A DNA stretch of 64,000 bases from Haematobacter genomosp. 1 (GCF_002196855.1 NZ_NIPW01000008.1:62001-126000), one strand, 5' to 3'. Positions 34,811-43,384 are shown, counted from the first letter of the stretch. Numbers and translations: made by a program. The notes: generated by a model not told the origin, from the sequence alone.

Positions 34811-36223
34811 TCAGGAGAGGCACCGGAATGCCTGATAGCTTTCCAGCGCGTGTTTCCGCCCCTCTGACACCGCATCATCCTCCCGCGGCCGCCAGAGCGG
34901 CGGTACAGTCCAGCCGGGGGGCAGAGTGTCATAATAGGCTTCCGCCTCAGCCGCCGGTTGCCTCCGTCCCGGTAGCCAGCGGGCGCGGTAGGCTCCCTTG
35001 GGATCGAAGCGTTCGGCCTGAGTTTCGGGATTGAAAATACGGAAGAAGGGCGACGCATCCGGCCCACAGCCAGCAACCCACTGCCAGTTCATCGCATTGG
35101 ACGCGGGATCCCAGTCGGTCAGGCTTTCCTCGAAATGTCGCAACCCCAGTCGCCAGTCGGTGAGCATATGCTTGGTCAGCCAGCTCGCCACGACCATGCG
35201 GACCCGGTTGTGCATCCGGCCTGTCACGCGCATTTCGCGGAGGCCCGCATCCACCAATGCGATGCCGGTCTCCGCCCGCTCCCATCGGCGCAGTTCCGGC
35301 CCCTCGCCCTGCCACGGAAATCCACGCAATTCCGGTCTCCACGGAATTTGCGCCATATCTGGAAAGGCGATGAGCAGATGCCATGCGAAGTCGCGCCAGA
35401 TCACCTCCGTCAGAAACTTCTCCACCTCGCCAGAGATCGCGGGATTCGACTGCGCTCGAAGCTCAGCGGCAGCCCAGACGGTGCGCGGGCTGATCTCGCC
35501 AAGGGCCAGATGTTCGGAAAGCTCCGATGTCGCGGCTCTGTCGGGCCTGTCACGGCCTTCCGCATAACCGGAAAGGTGGTCAAGGAAGCCGTCCAGCCTT
35601 TCGCGCGCCCGATCCTCTCCGGCGGGCAAGGCGAAGCGATCCAGCACCGCTCGCCCGCGATGGAGGTCGGGCGCGAGATCGAGCCTTGCGATGTCAATCC
35701 CCCTGACCGGTGGGTCAGCCGCGCCGAACCGCTGCGGAGCCTCCGGTTGTGGCACATCCGGTCCGAAACGGCGAAGGGCGCGGGCAAAGGGCGCGAAAAC
35801 GCGGTAGCTCCCGCCCCCTGCCGTGCGAATGGCCGCGGGCTGTGCGAGCAGGTGTCCCGGATGAAGAACAAGTTCCACCTGCGGCGGAAGCGCTGCGCGG
35901 AGCCGGTCTTGCGTGGCGCGCGTCGCCGCGGTTGGGAAATCGCCCTGATGCACTCTGCGCGCTCCGGTCTGCTGGACAATGTCGGGCAGCAGGCGATCCG
36001 GCTCTCCCTCAAGGATCAGCACGCCCCGCCCGGACCGGTGTCGCAAGGCGCTGTCATAGCACCGCAAGGCCCGTTCCAGACGCCAGCGGCTGGCAGCCCC
36101 CTGCTTGCACAACGTGCGGTCTATGAAGAACACGACAAGAAGCGGCCCCTCCCCGATCGCCGCGAGGAGCGCGGAATTGTCCGTAAAGCGGAAGTCGCGG
36201 GTAAGCCACAAAAGGCCCGTCAC
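34811..36223 (-). CDS. phr: deoxyribodipyrimidine photolyase
   Basis: A 470-residue cryptochrome/photolyase-family protein. It opens with LLWLTRDFRFTDNSAL (antenna domain). The FAD domain carries EVIWRDFAWHLL, RMHNRVRMVVASWLTKHML, DWDPASNAMNWQWVAGCGPDAS and PFFRIFNPETQAERFDP, all hallmark class I photolyase elements. It repairs UV-induced pyrimidine dimers using light. GTG 36223 overlaps the cfa-like stop (GTGA), so it is the fourth gene of the FAD-DUF1365-methylase-photolyase operon. In Rhodobacter a photolyase gene (phrA) is a known RpoE target. Confidence 0.93.
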   Translation of the reverse strand: MTGLLWLTRDFRFTDNSALLAAIGEGPLLVVFFIDRTLCKQGAASRWRLERALRCYDSALRHRSGRGVLILEGEPDRLLPDIVQQTGARRVHQGDFPTAATRATQDRLRAALPPQVELVLHPGHLLAQPAAIRTAGGGSYRVFAPFARALRRFGPDVPQPEAPQRFGAADPPVRGIDIARLDLAPDLHRGRAVLDRFALPAGEDRARERLDGFLDHLSGYAEGRDRPDRAATSELSEHLALGEISPRTVWAAAELRAQSNPAISGEVEKFLTEVIWRDFAWHLLIAFPDMAQIPWRPELRGFPWQGEGPELRRWERAETGIALVDAGLREMRVTGRMHNRVRMVVASWLTKHMLTDWRLGLRHFEESLTDWDPASNAMNWQWVAGCGPDASPFFRIFNPETQAERFDPKGAYRARWLPGRRQPAAEAEAYYDTLPPGWTVPPLWRPREDDAVSEGRKHALESYQAFRCLS

Positions 36224-37389
36224 GCCGGTCCCTCGGCATGGGTGAGCTCGACTTGAACCACGTCCGTGCGGCCCGTGACGAAGGTCGCGGCGCAGCCTTC
36301 CAGATAGAACTGCCAACTTCGCAGAAAGGCGTCGTCGTACCCGAAGCGGAGGATGCGGGGCCGCTCAGCCATCATGCGCCCGGCCCAGAGGCGGCAGGTC
36401 CGAGCATAATCCTGTCCGAATGCAAAGCTGTCCGAAAGCGTCAACCCCGCCCGGGCAGCCTGCGCCGCAATCGCGGCCCGACAGGGCAGCATGCCGCCCG
36501 GAAAGGCGTGCTGCCGGATGAAATCGGACCGCTTACGATAGGCCGGGAAGCTCGCGTCAGGCACGGTGATGGCCTGTAAGATGGCGCGCCCGTCGTCGGC
36601 CAGACGTGCCTTCAGGGTGGCGAAATAGGTCGGCCAGTAGCGCTCGCCCACCGCCTCGATCATCTCCACCGAGACGATGTTGTCGAAGCGGCCAGCGGTG
36701 TGCCGGTAATCCTGCAATCTGATTTCGGCGCGCCCGTCCAGCCTCGCGTCGGCATAGGCGCTCTGGCTGGGAGATATGGTGATCGCCTTCACCCGCCGCC
36801 CACGCATTGCAGCGGCCTCGGCGAAACTTCCCCAGCCGCAGCCGATCTCCAGCACCGTCTCGCCAGCCGTCAGACGTGACAGAATACGGTCGTTCTTGCG
36901 GGTCTGCGCTCGCTCCAGATCATCGTCGCCCGGCGCAAAGAGCGCGCTGGAATAGCTCATGCCACGGTCGAGCCAGAGCTGGTAGAATTCATTGCCCACA
37001 TCGTAATGCGCGCGGATATTGCGCGCCGAACCGCCGAGACTGTTCATGCGGGAAACACGGTCGGAAAACCGCATGGCCCAGCCGGGCAGCCGACCGGCCT
37101 TTGCCCAGGGCGCAAGGTGATCCATATTCTTCAGGGCCAGCGCAAGGACGTTTTCAAGCGACGCAGTTTCCCATTGCCGGTCTATCCAGCTTTCGCCCAG
37201 ACCAACGTCGCCCCGTCTTGCGAGCCGCGGAAGAAAGCTCCAGTCCCGTACCTCCAGATCGGCCTCCGGCCCGGCGCTGCCGAAGCGAAGCACCGCTCCC
37301 TCCGGCGTGGTAAGGGTCAGACGACCGTGCGAAATGCCTTCGAGAGAGGAGAGGAACCGATTTTTCAGCAGGCCTGTCGCGAAGGTCAT
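36220..37389 (-). CDS. cyclopropane-fatty-acid-synthase-like phospholipid methylase
   Basis: A 389-residue SAM-dependent lipid methyltransferase. Conserved parts are NIRAHYDVGNEFYQLWLD, MSYSSALF, the SAM site VLEIGCGWGSFAE, SVEMIEAVG and FIRQHAFPGGMLP. CFA synthases methylate unsaturated acyl chains of membrane phospholipids. In Rhodobacter a relative in the RpoE regulon (UfaM) instead starts furan-fatty-acid synthesis, and the same neighbour set here makes that role likely. It overlaps DUF1365 upstream (ATGA) and photolyase downstream (GTGA). Confidence 0.9.
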   Translation of the reverse strand: MTFATGLLKNRFLSSLEGISHGRLTLTTPEGAVLRFGSAGPEADLEVRDWSFLPRLARRGDVGLGESWIDRQWETASLENVLALALKNMDHLAPWAKAGRLPGWAMRFSDRVSRMNSLGGSARNIRAHYDVGNEFYQLWLDRGMSYSSALFAPGDDDLERAQTRKNDRILSRLTAGETVLEIGCGWGSFAEAAAMRGRRVKAITISPSQSAYADARLDGRAEIRLQDYRHTAGRFDNIVSVEMIEAVGERYWPTYFATLKARLADDGRAILQAITVPDASFPAYRKRSDFIRQHAFPGGMLPCRAAIAAQAARAGLTLSDSFAFGQDYARTCRLWAGRMMAERPRILRFGYDDAFLRSWQFYLEGCAATFVTGRTDVVQVELTHAEGPA

Positions 37390-38165
37390 CGGCTGATCTC
37401 CTTCTCCGGCGCAGAGGGAGGGGGGCGGTAGCGGGCGCCCTTCCGCTTCAGGCGCAGCGCATGCCAGTAGATCAGTGCTAGAACCCGCAAGCCACCGCCC
37501 GGCCTGTGGAGCGCAGCCCACATGACCGCCCGGTTGGTGAGCGGTGAAAGCGGGCCCGCCATAGCAGCCTCCAGCCCTTCGGCGCCGTCGATCTGCCGGA
37601 TGCGGATCGCCAGCCTGTCCGGCAGCCCCCCGAAGCGGAAGCGGTATTCGCCGGCAACATCCTGAAAGGGAGACACGTGAAATGCCTTGGCCGCGCGGAT
37701 CTCATCGTCGGGAGAAATGCTCGCGCCGAGGGGCAGGCAAAGATAGCTGTGACGCTGGCCGAAGGTATTGTTCACCTCGGCGATCGCAGCCAGCAGGTCA
37801 TTTCCCCGCAAAAGAAGCCAGAAGCTCACGGGCGTGAACCAGTGGCCGAGAAATCTCGGCTGGGTAAGCAGCGCAAGCACCATGCCCGGCCTGCGGTCGA
37901 TACCCGCCGCTGCCAGTTGTTCCCATGCCCATGGGGCGCCCCGGCCCGCACCGCGTGGCCCCCCGTGATCGCGGTCGTGGAATGCCATCAGGTTGAAACC
38001 GTTGTGCGACAGGAGGCGCGGCCCCGCCATCGTTTCGGGCGCCATCAGAACGTAGTCCACCCGATAGGCGAAGGCATGGCGCGTGACACCACGGCGGGCA
38101 TGGGTCACCCCTGCGCGCAGATGCAGCACCTCGCCCGAGAGCAGCCTGTCGGCCAGTGGCTCCAT
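37386..38165 (-). CDS. DUF1365 family protein
   Basis: A 259-residue protein. DUF1365 features include LHLRAGVTHARRGVTRHAFAYRVDYVLM at the start, FLGHWFTPVSFWLLL, AEVNNTFGQRHSYLC, KAFHVSPFQDVAGEYRF and a C-terminal AALIYWHALRLKRKG. Its biochemical activity is not firmly established. It nearly always sits between a FAD-dependent amine-oxidase-like gene and a CFA-like methylase, as here, implying a step in acyl-chain modification. It starts on TGATG shared with the FAD gene. Confidence 0.88.
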   Translation of the reverse strand: MEPLADRLLSGEVLHLRAGVTHARRGVTRHAFAYRVDYVLMAPETMAGPRLLSHNGFNLMAFHDRDHGGPRGAGRGAPWAWEQLAAAGIDRRPGMVLALLTQPRFLGHWFTPVSFWLLLRGNDLLAAIAEVNNTFGQRHSYLCLPLGASISPDDEIRAAKAFHVSPFQDVAGEYRFRFGGLPDRLAIRIRQIDGAEGLEAAMAGPLSPLTNRAVMWAALHRPGGGLRVLALIYWHALRLKRKGARYRPPPSAPEKEISR

Positions 38166-39448
38166 CAAACCTCCTCCGGCAGCAGCTGACGGGCGACCCT
38201 CAGGGCGCTGGCGAAGCCGTCTTCATGGAAGCCGTTGCGCAGCCACGCCCCCGCGAACCAGCTTCGCCGCTTGCCCTGAAGCCCTGCGATCACCCCCTGC
38301 GCCGCAAGGGCTGCGCGATCGAACAGCGGGTGGTGAAAGACCGCCTCGTCATAAATGACACTGTCGGGCAGTTGCACCTGCGGGTTGAGCGTCACGAACA
38401 GGGGATCGCTTTCGGGAATGTTCTGGAGCCGGTTCATCCAATAGCTCACGCTGACGTTCTGTTGGGGGGTAACGCCAGCCTCCGTCCGATGGGTCCATGA
38501 ACTCCAGCATCTGCGGCGATGCGGCATCACCCGTGGATCGCGATGCAACACCATCCTGTTCGGCTGGAAGCGGATGGACGAAAACGCTGCGATCTCCGCC
38601 GGATCCGCGTCGGCTAGAAGGGCCATGGTCTGGTCCGCGTGGCATGCGAAAATCACGTGATCGTAGGTTTCGGAAAGCGCACCCTCGCCCCTCACCGTCA
38701 CGGCATCCTGCCCCCGTGTGACCGAGCGAACAGGTGTCCCGGGCCGCATTTCAACGCCATGGCTCCGCAGGCTTTCGATCAGTCGCGAGAGATACGCTGT
38801 GCTGCCCCCTGAGACGGTCCACCACTGATGCTGTCCGCGCGGGGCCATCAGCGCGTGATTGCGCAGAAACCGCAGCAGCGCTTCTGCTGGGAACGCATCG
38901 ATTCCAGCCGGTGGAGTGGACCAGATGGCACCGCAGAGCGGATAGAGGTAATGCTCCCGGAAGCGCCGCCCGAGCCGAAGACGCACCAGCAACTCGCCTA
39001 TCGTCATATCGGCTGTGACGGGAAGGTCTGCCGCCTGCCGGTTGAAACGGAGAATGTCCCGGAGCATGCCGTGGAACCCCGGATCAACCAGGTTGGACCG
39101 CTGTCCAAAAATCGCGTTGCCGGAGCGGAGTGCATATTCCAGCCGCCCGCCCTGCAACGATGCGCCGAAGCTCATGTCGCTCTTCTCGACCGGCACGTTC
39201 AGATCACGAAACATGGCGGTCAGGTGCGGATAGGTCGCATAGTTGAAGACGATGAATCCGGTATCAACCGCTCTGTCGCCCCGTGCACCCGCCAGCACCG
39301 TCCGCGCATGACCGCCGAAACGCCTCTCCGCCTCGTAAAGCGTCACGCGGTGATGCCGGCAGAGTGCCCAGCCACAGGCAAGGCCCGCAATCCCGCCGCC
39401 TATGATCGCGATGTTCGCCGGGGCGCCGCGGGTTAGGTCAAAAGGCAT
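38165..39448 (-). CDS. FAD-dependent amine-oxidase-like oxidoreductase (first gene of photolyase operon)
   Basis: A 427-residue flavoprotein with the FAD motif IAIIGGGIAGLACGWAL near the N terminus, VTLYEAERRFGGHARTV, VDTGFIVFNYATYPHL, and a C-terminal GAWLRNGFHEDGFASALRVA. It belongs to the NAD(P)-binding/phytoene-desaturase-like group always found with DUF1365 and CFA-like methylases. In the furan-fatty-acid scheme a desaturase or oxidase is needed after the methylase, and this gene is a candidate; that is inference. ATG 39448 has GAGGAG upstream, and a TGATCC-N18-TAGAAC promoter lies close by. Confidence 0.87.
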   Translation of the reverse strand: MPFDLTRGAPANIAIIGGGIAGLACGWALCRHHRVTLYEAERRFGGHARTVLAGARGDRAVDTGFIVFNYATYPHLTAMFRDLNVPVEKSDMSFGASLQGGRLEYALRSGNAIFGQRSNLVDPGFHGMLRDILRFNRQAADLPVTADMTIGELLVRLRLGRRFREHYLYPLCGAIWSTPPAGIDAFPAEALLRFLRNHALMAPRGQHQWWTVSGGSTAYLSRLIESLRSHGVEMRPGTPVRSVTRGQDAVTVRGEGALSETYDHVIFACHADQTMALLADADPAEIAAFSSIRFQPNRMVLHRDPRVMPHRRRCWSSWTHRTEAGVTPQQNVSVSYWMNRLQNIPESDPLFVTLNPQVQLPDSVIYDEAVFHHPLFDRAALAAQGVIAGLQGKRRSWFAGAWLRNGFHEDGFASALRVARQLLPEEV

Positions 39449-39470
39449 CGGAATCTCCTCTTCGCCGCAA

Positions 39471-39500
39471 GTTCTACGTGATGCGGGCGGGATCGGATCA
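39471..39500 (-). promoter_or_regulatory. sigma-E (RpoE/ECF11)-type promoter for the photolyase operon
   Basis: On the minus strand, TGATCC (39500-39495) is followed after exactly 18 nt by TAGAAC (39476-39471). The downstream gene starts at 39448. The element matches the TGATC-type -35 of RpoE-ChrR regulons and the layout of two other sites here. Confidence 0.65.
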
Positions 39501-39527
39501 CCCCCTCCAAAGGAAATTTGCGGCGTA

Positions 39528-39557
39528 TGATCCGAATGCTTGTCCTGCGCGTATCCA
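39528..39557 (+). promoter_or_regulatory. sigma-E (RpoE/ECF11)-type promoter for rpoE-chrR
   Basis: TGATCC (39528-39533) is followed after 18 nt by TATCCA (39552-39557), about 100 bp before the rpoE start. This fits autoregulation of the sigma factor. It is divergent from the 39471-39500 promoter, with the -35 boxes 27 bp apart. Confidence 0.6.
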
Positions 39558-39655
39558 GCGGCATGACAATCGAAATTCCCATACCGATCCTCCGAGACAC
39601 GAAAGGCTTGCAAGGCGCGGCTTTGTCGGGCCAGATCGTATGGAGAAGGAGGGGC

Positions 39656-40219
39656 GTGCATTTGGCAGGCGGACAATCCCCCGATCGGTCGGCGGAGATG
39701 ACGCGGCTGCTGCTTGCCGTGCGCGACCGGCAGGACCGGCAGGCGTTCGGCGAATTGTTCGATCACTTTGCTCCACGGCTGAAGGCCATGCTGATCCGCA
39801 GCGGCCTGACCGACGGCAGCGCGGAAGACGTCGTGCAGGATGTCCTCCTCACCGTCTGGCACAAGGCCGCCCAGTTCGACCCGGGCCGGGCGGAGGCGGC
39901 GGGCTGGATATACCGTATCGCCCGCAACCGTCAGATCGACGTGCTCCGTCGCAGGCGCATCCCCATGCCGGATGAGCTGGGTCCCCCCGCCGACGACGCG
40001 GCACAGAGCGTGGCGCTTGCACAGGAGGCGCGGTTGCTCCGGGCCGCCCTCTCGCGGCTTTCTGCCGAGCAGCAGGAGGCGCTGGCGCAGGCCTACATGG
40101 ATGATCTGCCGCAGAGCGAGATCAGCCATCGGACGGGCCTGCCGCTCGGGACGGTGAAATCGCGCATCAGGCTCGGACTGGAGCGGCTGCGGCATGAACT
40201 ACGGGACCTGAAGCCATGA
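39656..40219 (+). CDS. rpoE: RpoE-type ECF sigma factor (ECF11)
   Basis: A 187-residue ECF sigma factor. Region 2 is AFGELFDHFAPRLKAMLIRSG and EDVVQDVLLTVWHKAAQFDPGRAEAAGWIYRIARNRQIDVLRRRR. Region 4 is SAEQQEALAQAYMDDLPQSEISHRTGLPLGTVKSRIRLGLERLR. I chose GTG 39656, next to AAGGAGG, because it gives the N-terminal length of the Rhodobacter homologue; an earlier ATG at 39563 remains open. It is coupled to chrR by an ATGA overlap. In Rhodobacter this factor drives the singlet-oxygen response. Confidence 0.9.
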   Translation: MHLAGGQSPDRSAEMTRLLLAVRDRQDRQAFGELFDHFAPRLKAMLIRSGLTDGSAEDVVQDVLLTVWHKAAQFDPGRAEAAGWIYRIARNRQIDVLRRRRIPMPDELGPPADDAAQSVALAQEARLLRAALSRLSAEQQEALAQAYMDDLPQSEISHRTGLPLGTVKSRIRLGLERLRHELRDLKP

Positions 40220-40848
40220 CGCGGCAGATCACGCATCACATTCCGCTCGACCTGCTGCGTGACTGGGCGGCGGGGCGGCTCGCCGCCGCCTTCGCCACGG
40301 TCATCGCGGCCCATGTCGCGCTTTGTGATGACTGTCGCGCGGCATGGGAGGCCGAGGATCTGCTTGCCGGGGAGTTGCTGGACAGGCTGCCGCCCGTGCC
40401 GGTTAGCCTCGCCGCTCGCGAAAGGGTGTTTGCGGCGCTGGATCATGCCGTGCCTGTGCTGCCTCGGGAGGCGAAAGGGGTGCTGCCCGCGCCAGTGGTG
40501 GAGCTTACGGTGGCCGCTCCGCGGTGGCAGTCTCTCGGCGGCGGCATCCGGCAGCAAATCCTCCTGCCGGGGCCGGACGCATCGCTTCGGCTTCTGCATA
40601 TTCCATCCGGGCGCAAGGTGCCGGAACATGGTCACGGCGGGCTGGAACTGACATTGGTACTGGAGGGCAGCTTCTCCGACAGCGAAGGGCGGTTCGGCCG
40701 GGGCGATGTGGAGTGCGCCGGCAACGACACAAACCATCAGCCGGTCGCAGGGGACGATGGGTCTTGTCTCTGCCTCGCGGCGACCGATGCGCCGCTGCGG
40801 TTCCGCGGATGGGTTCCCCGCCTTCTGCAACCGCTGTTCGGGATCTGA
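40216..40848 (+). CDS. chrR: ChrR-type zinc anti-sigma factor
   Basis: A 210-residue anti-sigma factor. The N-terminal zinc anti-sigma domain has H7-X25-H33-X3-C37-X2-C40. The C-terminal cupin domain keeps metal ligands as EHGHGGLE (two His and a Glu) and a later His in TNHQP. In Rhodobacter ChrR releases RpoE upon singlet oxygen, and the cupin domain is needed for that response. All ligands appear intact, so a working sensor is expected. It overlaps rpoE and is 3 nt from the SDR gene. Confidence 0.92.
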   Translation: MTRQITHHIPLDLLRDWAAGRLAAAFATVIAAHVALCDDCRAAWEAEDLLAGELLDRLPPVPVSLAARERVFAALDHAVPVLPREAKGVLPAPVVELTVAAPRWQSLGGGIRQQILLPGPDASLRLLHIPSGRKVPEHGHGGLELTLVLEGSFSDSEGRFGRGDVECAGNDTNHQPVAGDDGSCLCLAATDAPLRFRGWVPRLLQPLFGI

Positions 40849-40851
40849 GCG

Positions 40852-41580
40852 ATGACTTTCAGGGGCAAGCGCATCTGGGTGATCGGGGCAAGTGCCGGTA
40901 TCGGGGCGGCGCTCGCCCGTGCGTTTGCGGCGGAGGGCGCGCGCCTTGTGCTTTCCGCCCGCGACGGTCCGGCCCTGAGCACGCTGGCCGAAGAAATTGG
41001 GGGGGCGCAAGTCCTCCCCCTCGACCTCGCCGCGCGGGAAATGCTGCCCGCCGCGATTGCCGCGCAGCGGGAGCTGTTCGACGCGATCATCTGCACGGCC
41101 GCCCTCTACGATCCCGCAAAAGTCGCGGCGCTGGACCCGGCACGGACGGAGATGCTTGTCCGGGTGAACCTGCTCGGAACGCTCGATGTTGCGAGGCTGA
41201 CCCCGCCGCTCCTGCGAGACGGCGGGCAGCTGGTGCTCTTCGGCTCGGTTGCGGGTTATTTCGGTCTTCCCGGCGGGCAGGCCTATTCGGCGACCAAGGC
41301 GGCGATCAACAATCTGGCGGAGAGTCTGCGGGCAGAGCTTGCGCCCCGCGTGGATGTGCGTCTGGTTTGTCCGGGTTTTGTCCGGTCCCGTCTGACAGCG
41401 AAGAACGATTTCCACATGCCTGCTCTCATGGAGCCGGAGGAAGCGGCGCGAAGGGTGCTGCGCGGGCTCCGCGGCAGGGCTTTCGAGATTCACTTTCCCA
41501 GACGGTTCACCCTCGCGGTGAAGTTGCTTCGGGTGCTGCCCTATCCGATTGCCTTCCGCCTCACGCGCCGGATCGGGTGA
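40852..41580 (+). CDS. short-chain dehydrogenase/reductase in the rpoE operon
   Basis: A 242-residue classical SDR: nucleotide motif GASAGIG (12-18), catalytic Ser132 and Tyr145-x3-Lys149 in SATK context. The substrate is unknown. It follows chrR by 3 nt, so it is probably co-expressed under the sigma-E-type promoter. SDR genes accompany the DUF1365/CFA-like set in several alphaproteobacteria, suggesting a role in lipid or aldehyde detoxification during singlet-oxygen stress. It converges on DUF2177 with a 2-nt gap. Confidence 0.85.
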   Translation: MTFRGKRIWVIGASAGIGAALARAFAAEGARLVLSARDGPALSTLAEEIGGAQVLPLDLAAREMLPAAIAAQRELFDAIICTAALYDPAKVAALDPARTEMLVRVNLLGTLDVARLTPPLLRDGGQLVLFGSVAGYFGLPGGQAYSATKAAINNLAESLRAELAPRVDVRLVCPGFVRSRLTAKNDFHMPALMEPEEAARRVLRGLRGRAFEIHFPRRFTLAVKLLRVLPYPIAFRLTRRIG

Positions 41581-41582
41581 GA

Positions 41583-41984
41583 TCAGGCAAGCCGCTGGCT
41601 TATGATCGCGACACCCGCCCAGGCGGAGAAGCCGGTCAGGAACGTGCCCCACAGGCCGTCGATCAGCACCTGTCGAACGGACCAATCCGCCAACGTTGCA
41701 TAATTGGTCATCTCATAGGTGCCGTAGCAGAGGAACCCCAGGATCATCCCGCCCCAAAGCGCCTGCAGCGGCGCCTCCTGCCGCAGCGCCGTCAGCGAAA
41801 CGAACCACAGAAGCCCGGCCACATAGGCCATGTAGAACAGCGCCGCCGGGACCAGCCTGAGCGGTTGGGCAAGAAGATGCCCCACATGCTGCTCGAACAC
41901 CGGCCGGATGAGGAACCGGATGCCGAGGCTGTCCAGCCCGAGAAAGACGATGACGGTAATGACATAGAGGATGAGGGTTTGCAT
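41583..41984 (-). CDS. DUF2177 family membrane protein
   Basis: A 133-residue protein with four hydrophobic helices (about 3-22, 42-62, 72-92, 108-130). It matches DUF2177 with FLGLDSLGIRFLIRPVFEQHVGHLL and GFLCYGTYEMTNYATLADWS. Function is unknown. The family is often linked with the photolyase/CFA-like stress cluster. It has its own TGATCC-N18-TATGGC promoter about 29 bp upstream, so it likely joins the same regulon although transcribed toward the SDR. Confidence 0.83.
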   Translation of the reverse strand: MQTLILYVITVIVFLGLDSLGIRFLIRPVFEQHVGHLLAQPLRLVPAALFYMAYVAGLLWFVSLTALRQEAPLQALWGGMILGFLCYGTYEMTNYATLADWSVRQVLIDGLWGTFLTGFSAWAGVAIISQRLA

Positions 41985-42012
41985 CGCACCGGCTCCCGAA
42001 GGTTCAGCACAA

Positions 42013-42042
42013 GCCATACGGCGCGCGGCCTGCGGCGGATCA
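42013..42042 (-). promoter_or_regulatory. sigma-E-type promoter for the DUF2177 gene
   Basis: On the minus strand, TGATCC (42042-42037) is followed after exactly 18 nt by TATGGC (42018-42013). The DUF2177 start is 29 nt further on. The spacing equals that of the two promoters between rpoE and the photolyase operon. Confidence 0.55.
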
Positions 42043-42511
42043 ATCGAGGCGCACCGATTAGTCCAACGCAGCGGGATCGGGATGACCCCAGTTGCCGCGG
42101 CATCCGCGAGAGCGGCGGAATGCGGTAAGGCGGTAATACTACCGGTCAAGCCCGCTTCAGAACGCATCTTCACAACAGGGGGTGCAGAATGGAATTCCCT
42201 CCCACGGCCAGTTTCTGGCGATCAGCGCGCGCGGATGAGGTCAGTTGTTAAGGAGGAGAGCGATGTTCGCCGGATGTCGATGGGACCGGTTTTTGACATA
42301 CTCTCATCCCGTGCAGTCGCGACTTTCGGCCACCGGAATAACGACACCCGCGCAATCAGAAGCGCCGAACACCAAGATGCCGTCAGATCAGGTGATACAG
42401 GTTCAGCCGATGATCAGCAGATGTTTGCTGTCCCGATAAGAGCCATGTCGATCTGGGGGCAGCGGGCAATCATCAGGCCATCGCATCAGGCTGCCACGGC
42501 GCGTGCCGCAA
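42043..42511. other. gene-poor gap between DUF2177 and trhO
   Basis: About 470 bp with no convincing gene. One short plus-strand frame (ATG 42263 to 42439, 58 residues) has a good AGGAGGAG site, but its translation lacks any recognisable feature. It may be a chance frame, a short unannotated peptide, or the remains of a decayed gene. Nothing repetitive was noticed. Confidence 0.4.
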
Positions 42512-43384
42512 TCATCCCGCCATCTGCCTCTGGCGATCGCGGAACCGGGCGCGGTCGGCTGCCGAATAATGGTCCCGACATTGCGGGCAGCTTACCCCAT
42601 CCTCGAAGTCGGGATGCGCGCGGCCCTCTGCCGTCACCGGCCAGCCGCAGGCACGGCAGAGGGTGTGATCTCCGGGCGCAAGACCATGACCGACAGACAC
42701 GCGCTCGTCAAAGACAAAACAAGCGCCTTGCCAGCGGCTGTTCTCTGCCGGAACCTCCTCCAGATACTTCAGGATGCCGCCCTTCAGGTGGTAAACCTCC
42801 GGCGCGCCTTCCTGCTTCAGCCAGCTTGTCGATTTCTCGCAGCGGATGCCGCCGGTGCAGAACATGGCCAGGGTCTTGCCCGCGAACTTCGCCTTGTTCG
42901 CCTGCCACCAACCGGGGAAATCGCGAAAGGTGTCGATGCCGGGATCGACCGCACCGGCAAAGGTGCCGATCGCGGTTTCGTAGGCGTTGCGGGTGTCAAT
43001 GACCACCACATCCTCCCGCGCGATCAGATCGTTCCATGCCTCGGGGGAAACGTAGGTTCCGACGCTCGCCGTCGGGTCAACACCCGGCTGGCCCATCGTC
43101 ACGATCTCCCGCTTGATGCGGACCTTCATGCGGCGGAAGGGCATGATCGCGGCGATGCTCTCCTTCCACTCCAGCGCGGCGCAACCGGGTATGGCACGGA
43201 TATGGGCGATCACCCGATCTATCCCGGCGCGGGGCCCGGCGATTGTCCCGTTGATGCCCTCGTCCGCGAGCAACAGGGTGCCACGGATCCCCTCCGCCTC
43301 GCAGAGCGTGGCGAGCGCAGAGCGCAGCTCGGGCAGGGCTTCGAGACGGGTGAAATGGTAAAGGGCGGCAACGATCTGGGACAT
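42512..43384 (-). CDS. trhO: tRNA uridine(34) hydroxylase, rhodanese family
   Basis: This is a 290-residue YceA/TrhO-family protein. An N-terminal acylphosphatase-like domain (ADEGINGTIAGP, PFRRMKVRIKREIVTMG) is followed by a rhodanese domain with active-site Cys in FCTGGIRCEKS and a C-terminal Cys-rich tail (LCRACGWPV, CPQCRD). TrhO hydroxylates uridine 34 of some tRNAs using O2, on the way to carboxymethoxyuridine. The start ATG 43384 begins MSQIVAALYHF, as in homologues. It is divergent from the SLC13 gene. Confidence 0.92.
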   Translation of the reverse strand: MSQIVAALYHFTRLEALPELRSALATLCEAEGIRGTLLLADEGINGTIAGPRAGIDRVIAHIRAIPGCAALEWKESIAAIMPFRRMKVRIKREIVTMGQPGVDPTASVGTYVSPEAWNDLIAREDVVVIDTRNAYETAIGTFAGAVDPGIDTFRDFPGWWQANKAKFAGKTLAMFCTGGIRCEKSTSWLKQEGAPEVYHLKGGILKYLEEVPAENSRWQGACFVFDERVSVGHGLAPGDHTLCRACGWPVTAEGRAHPDFEDGVSCPQCRDHYSAADRARFRDRQRQMAG

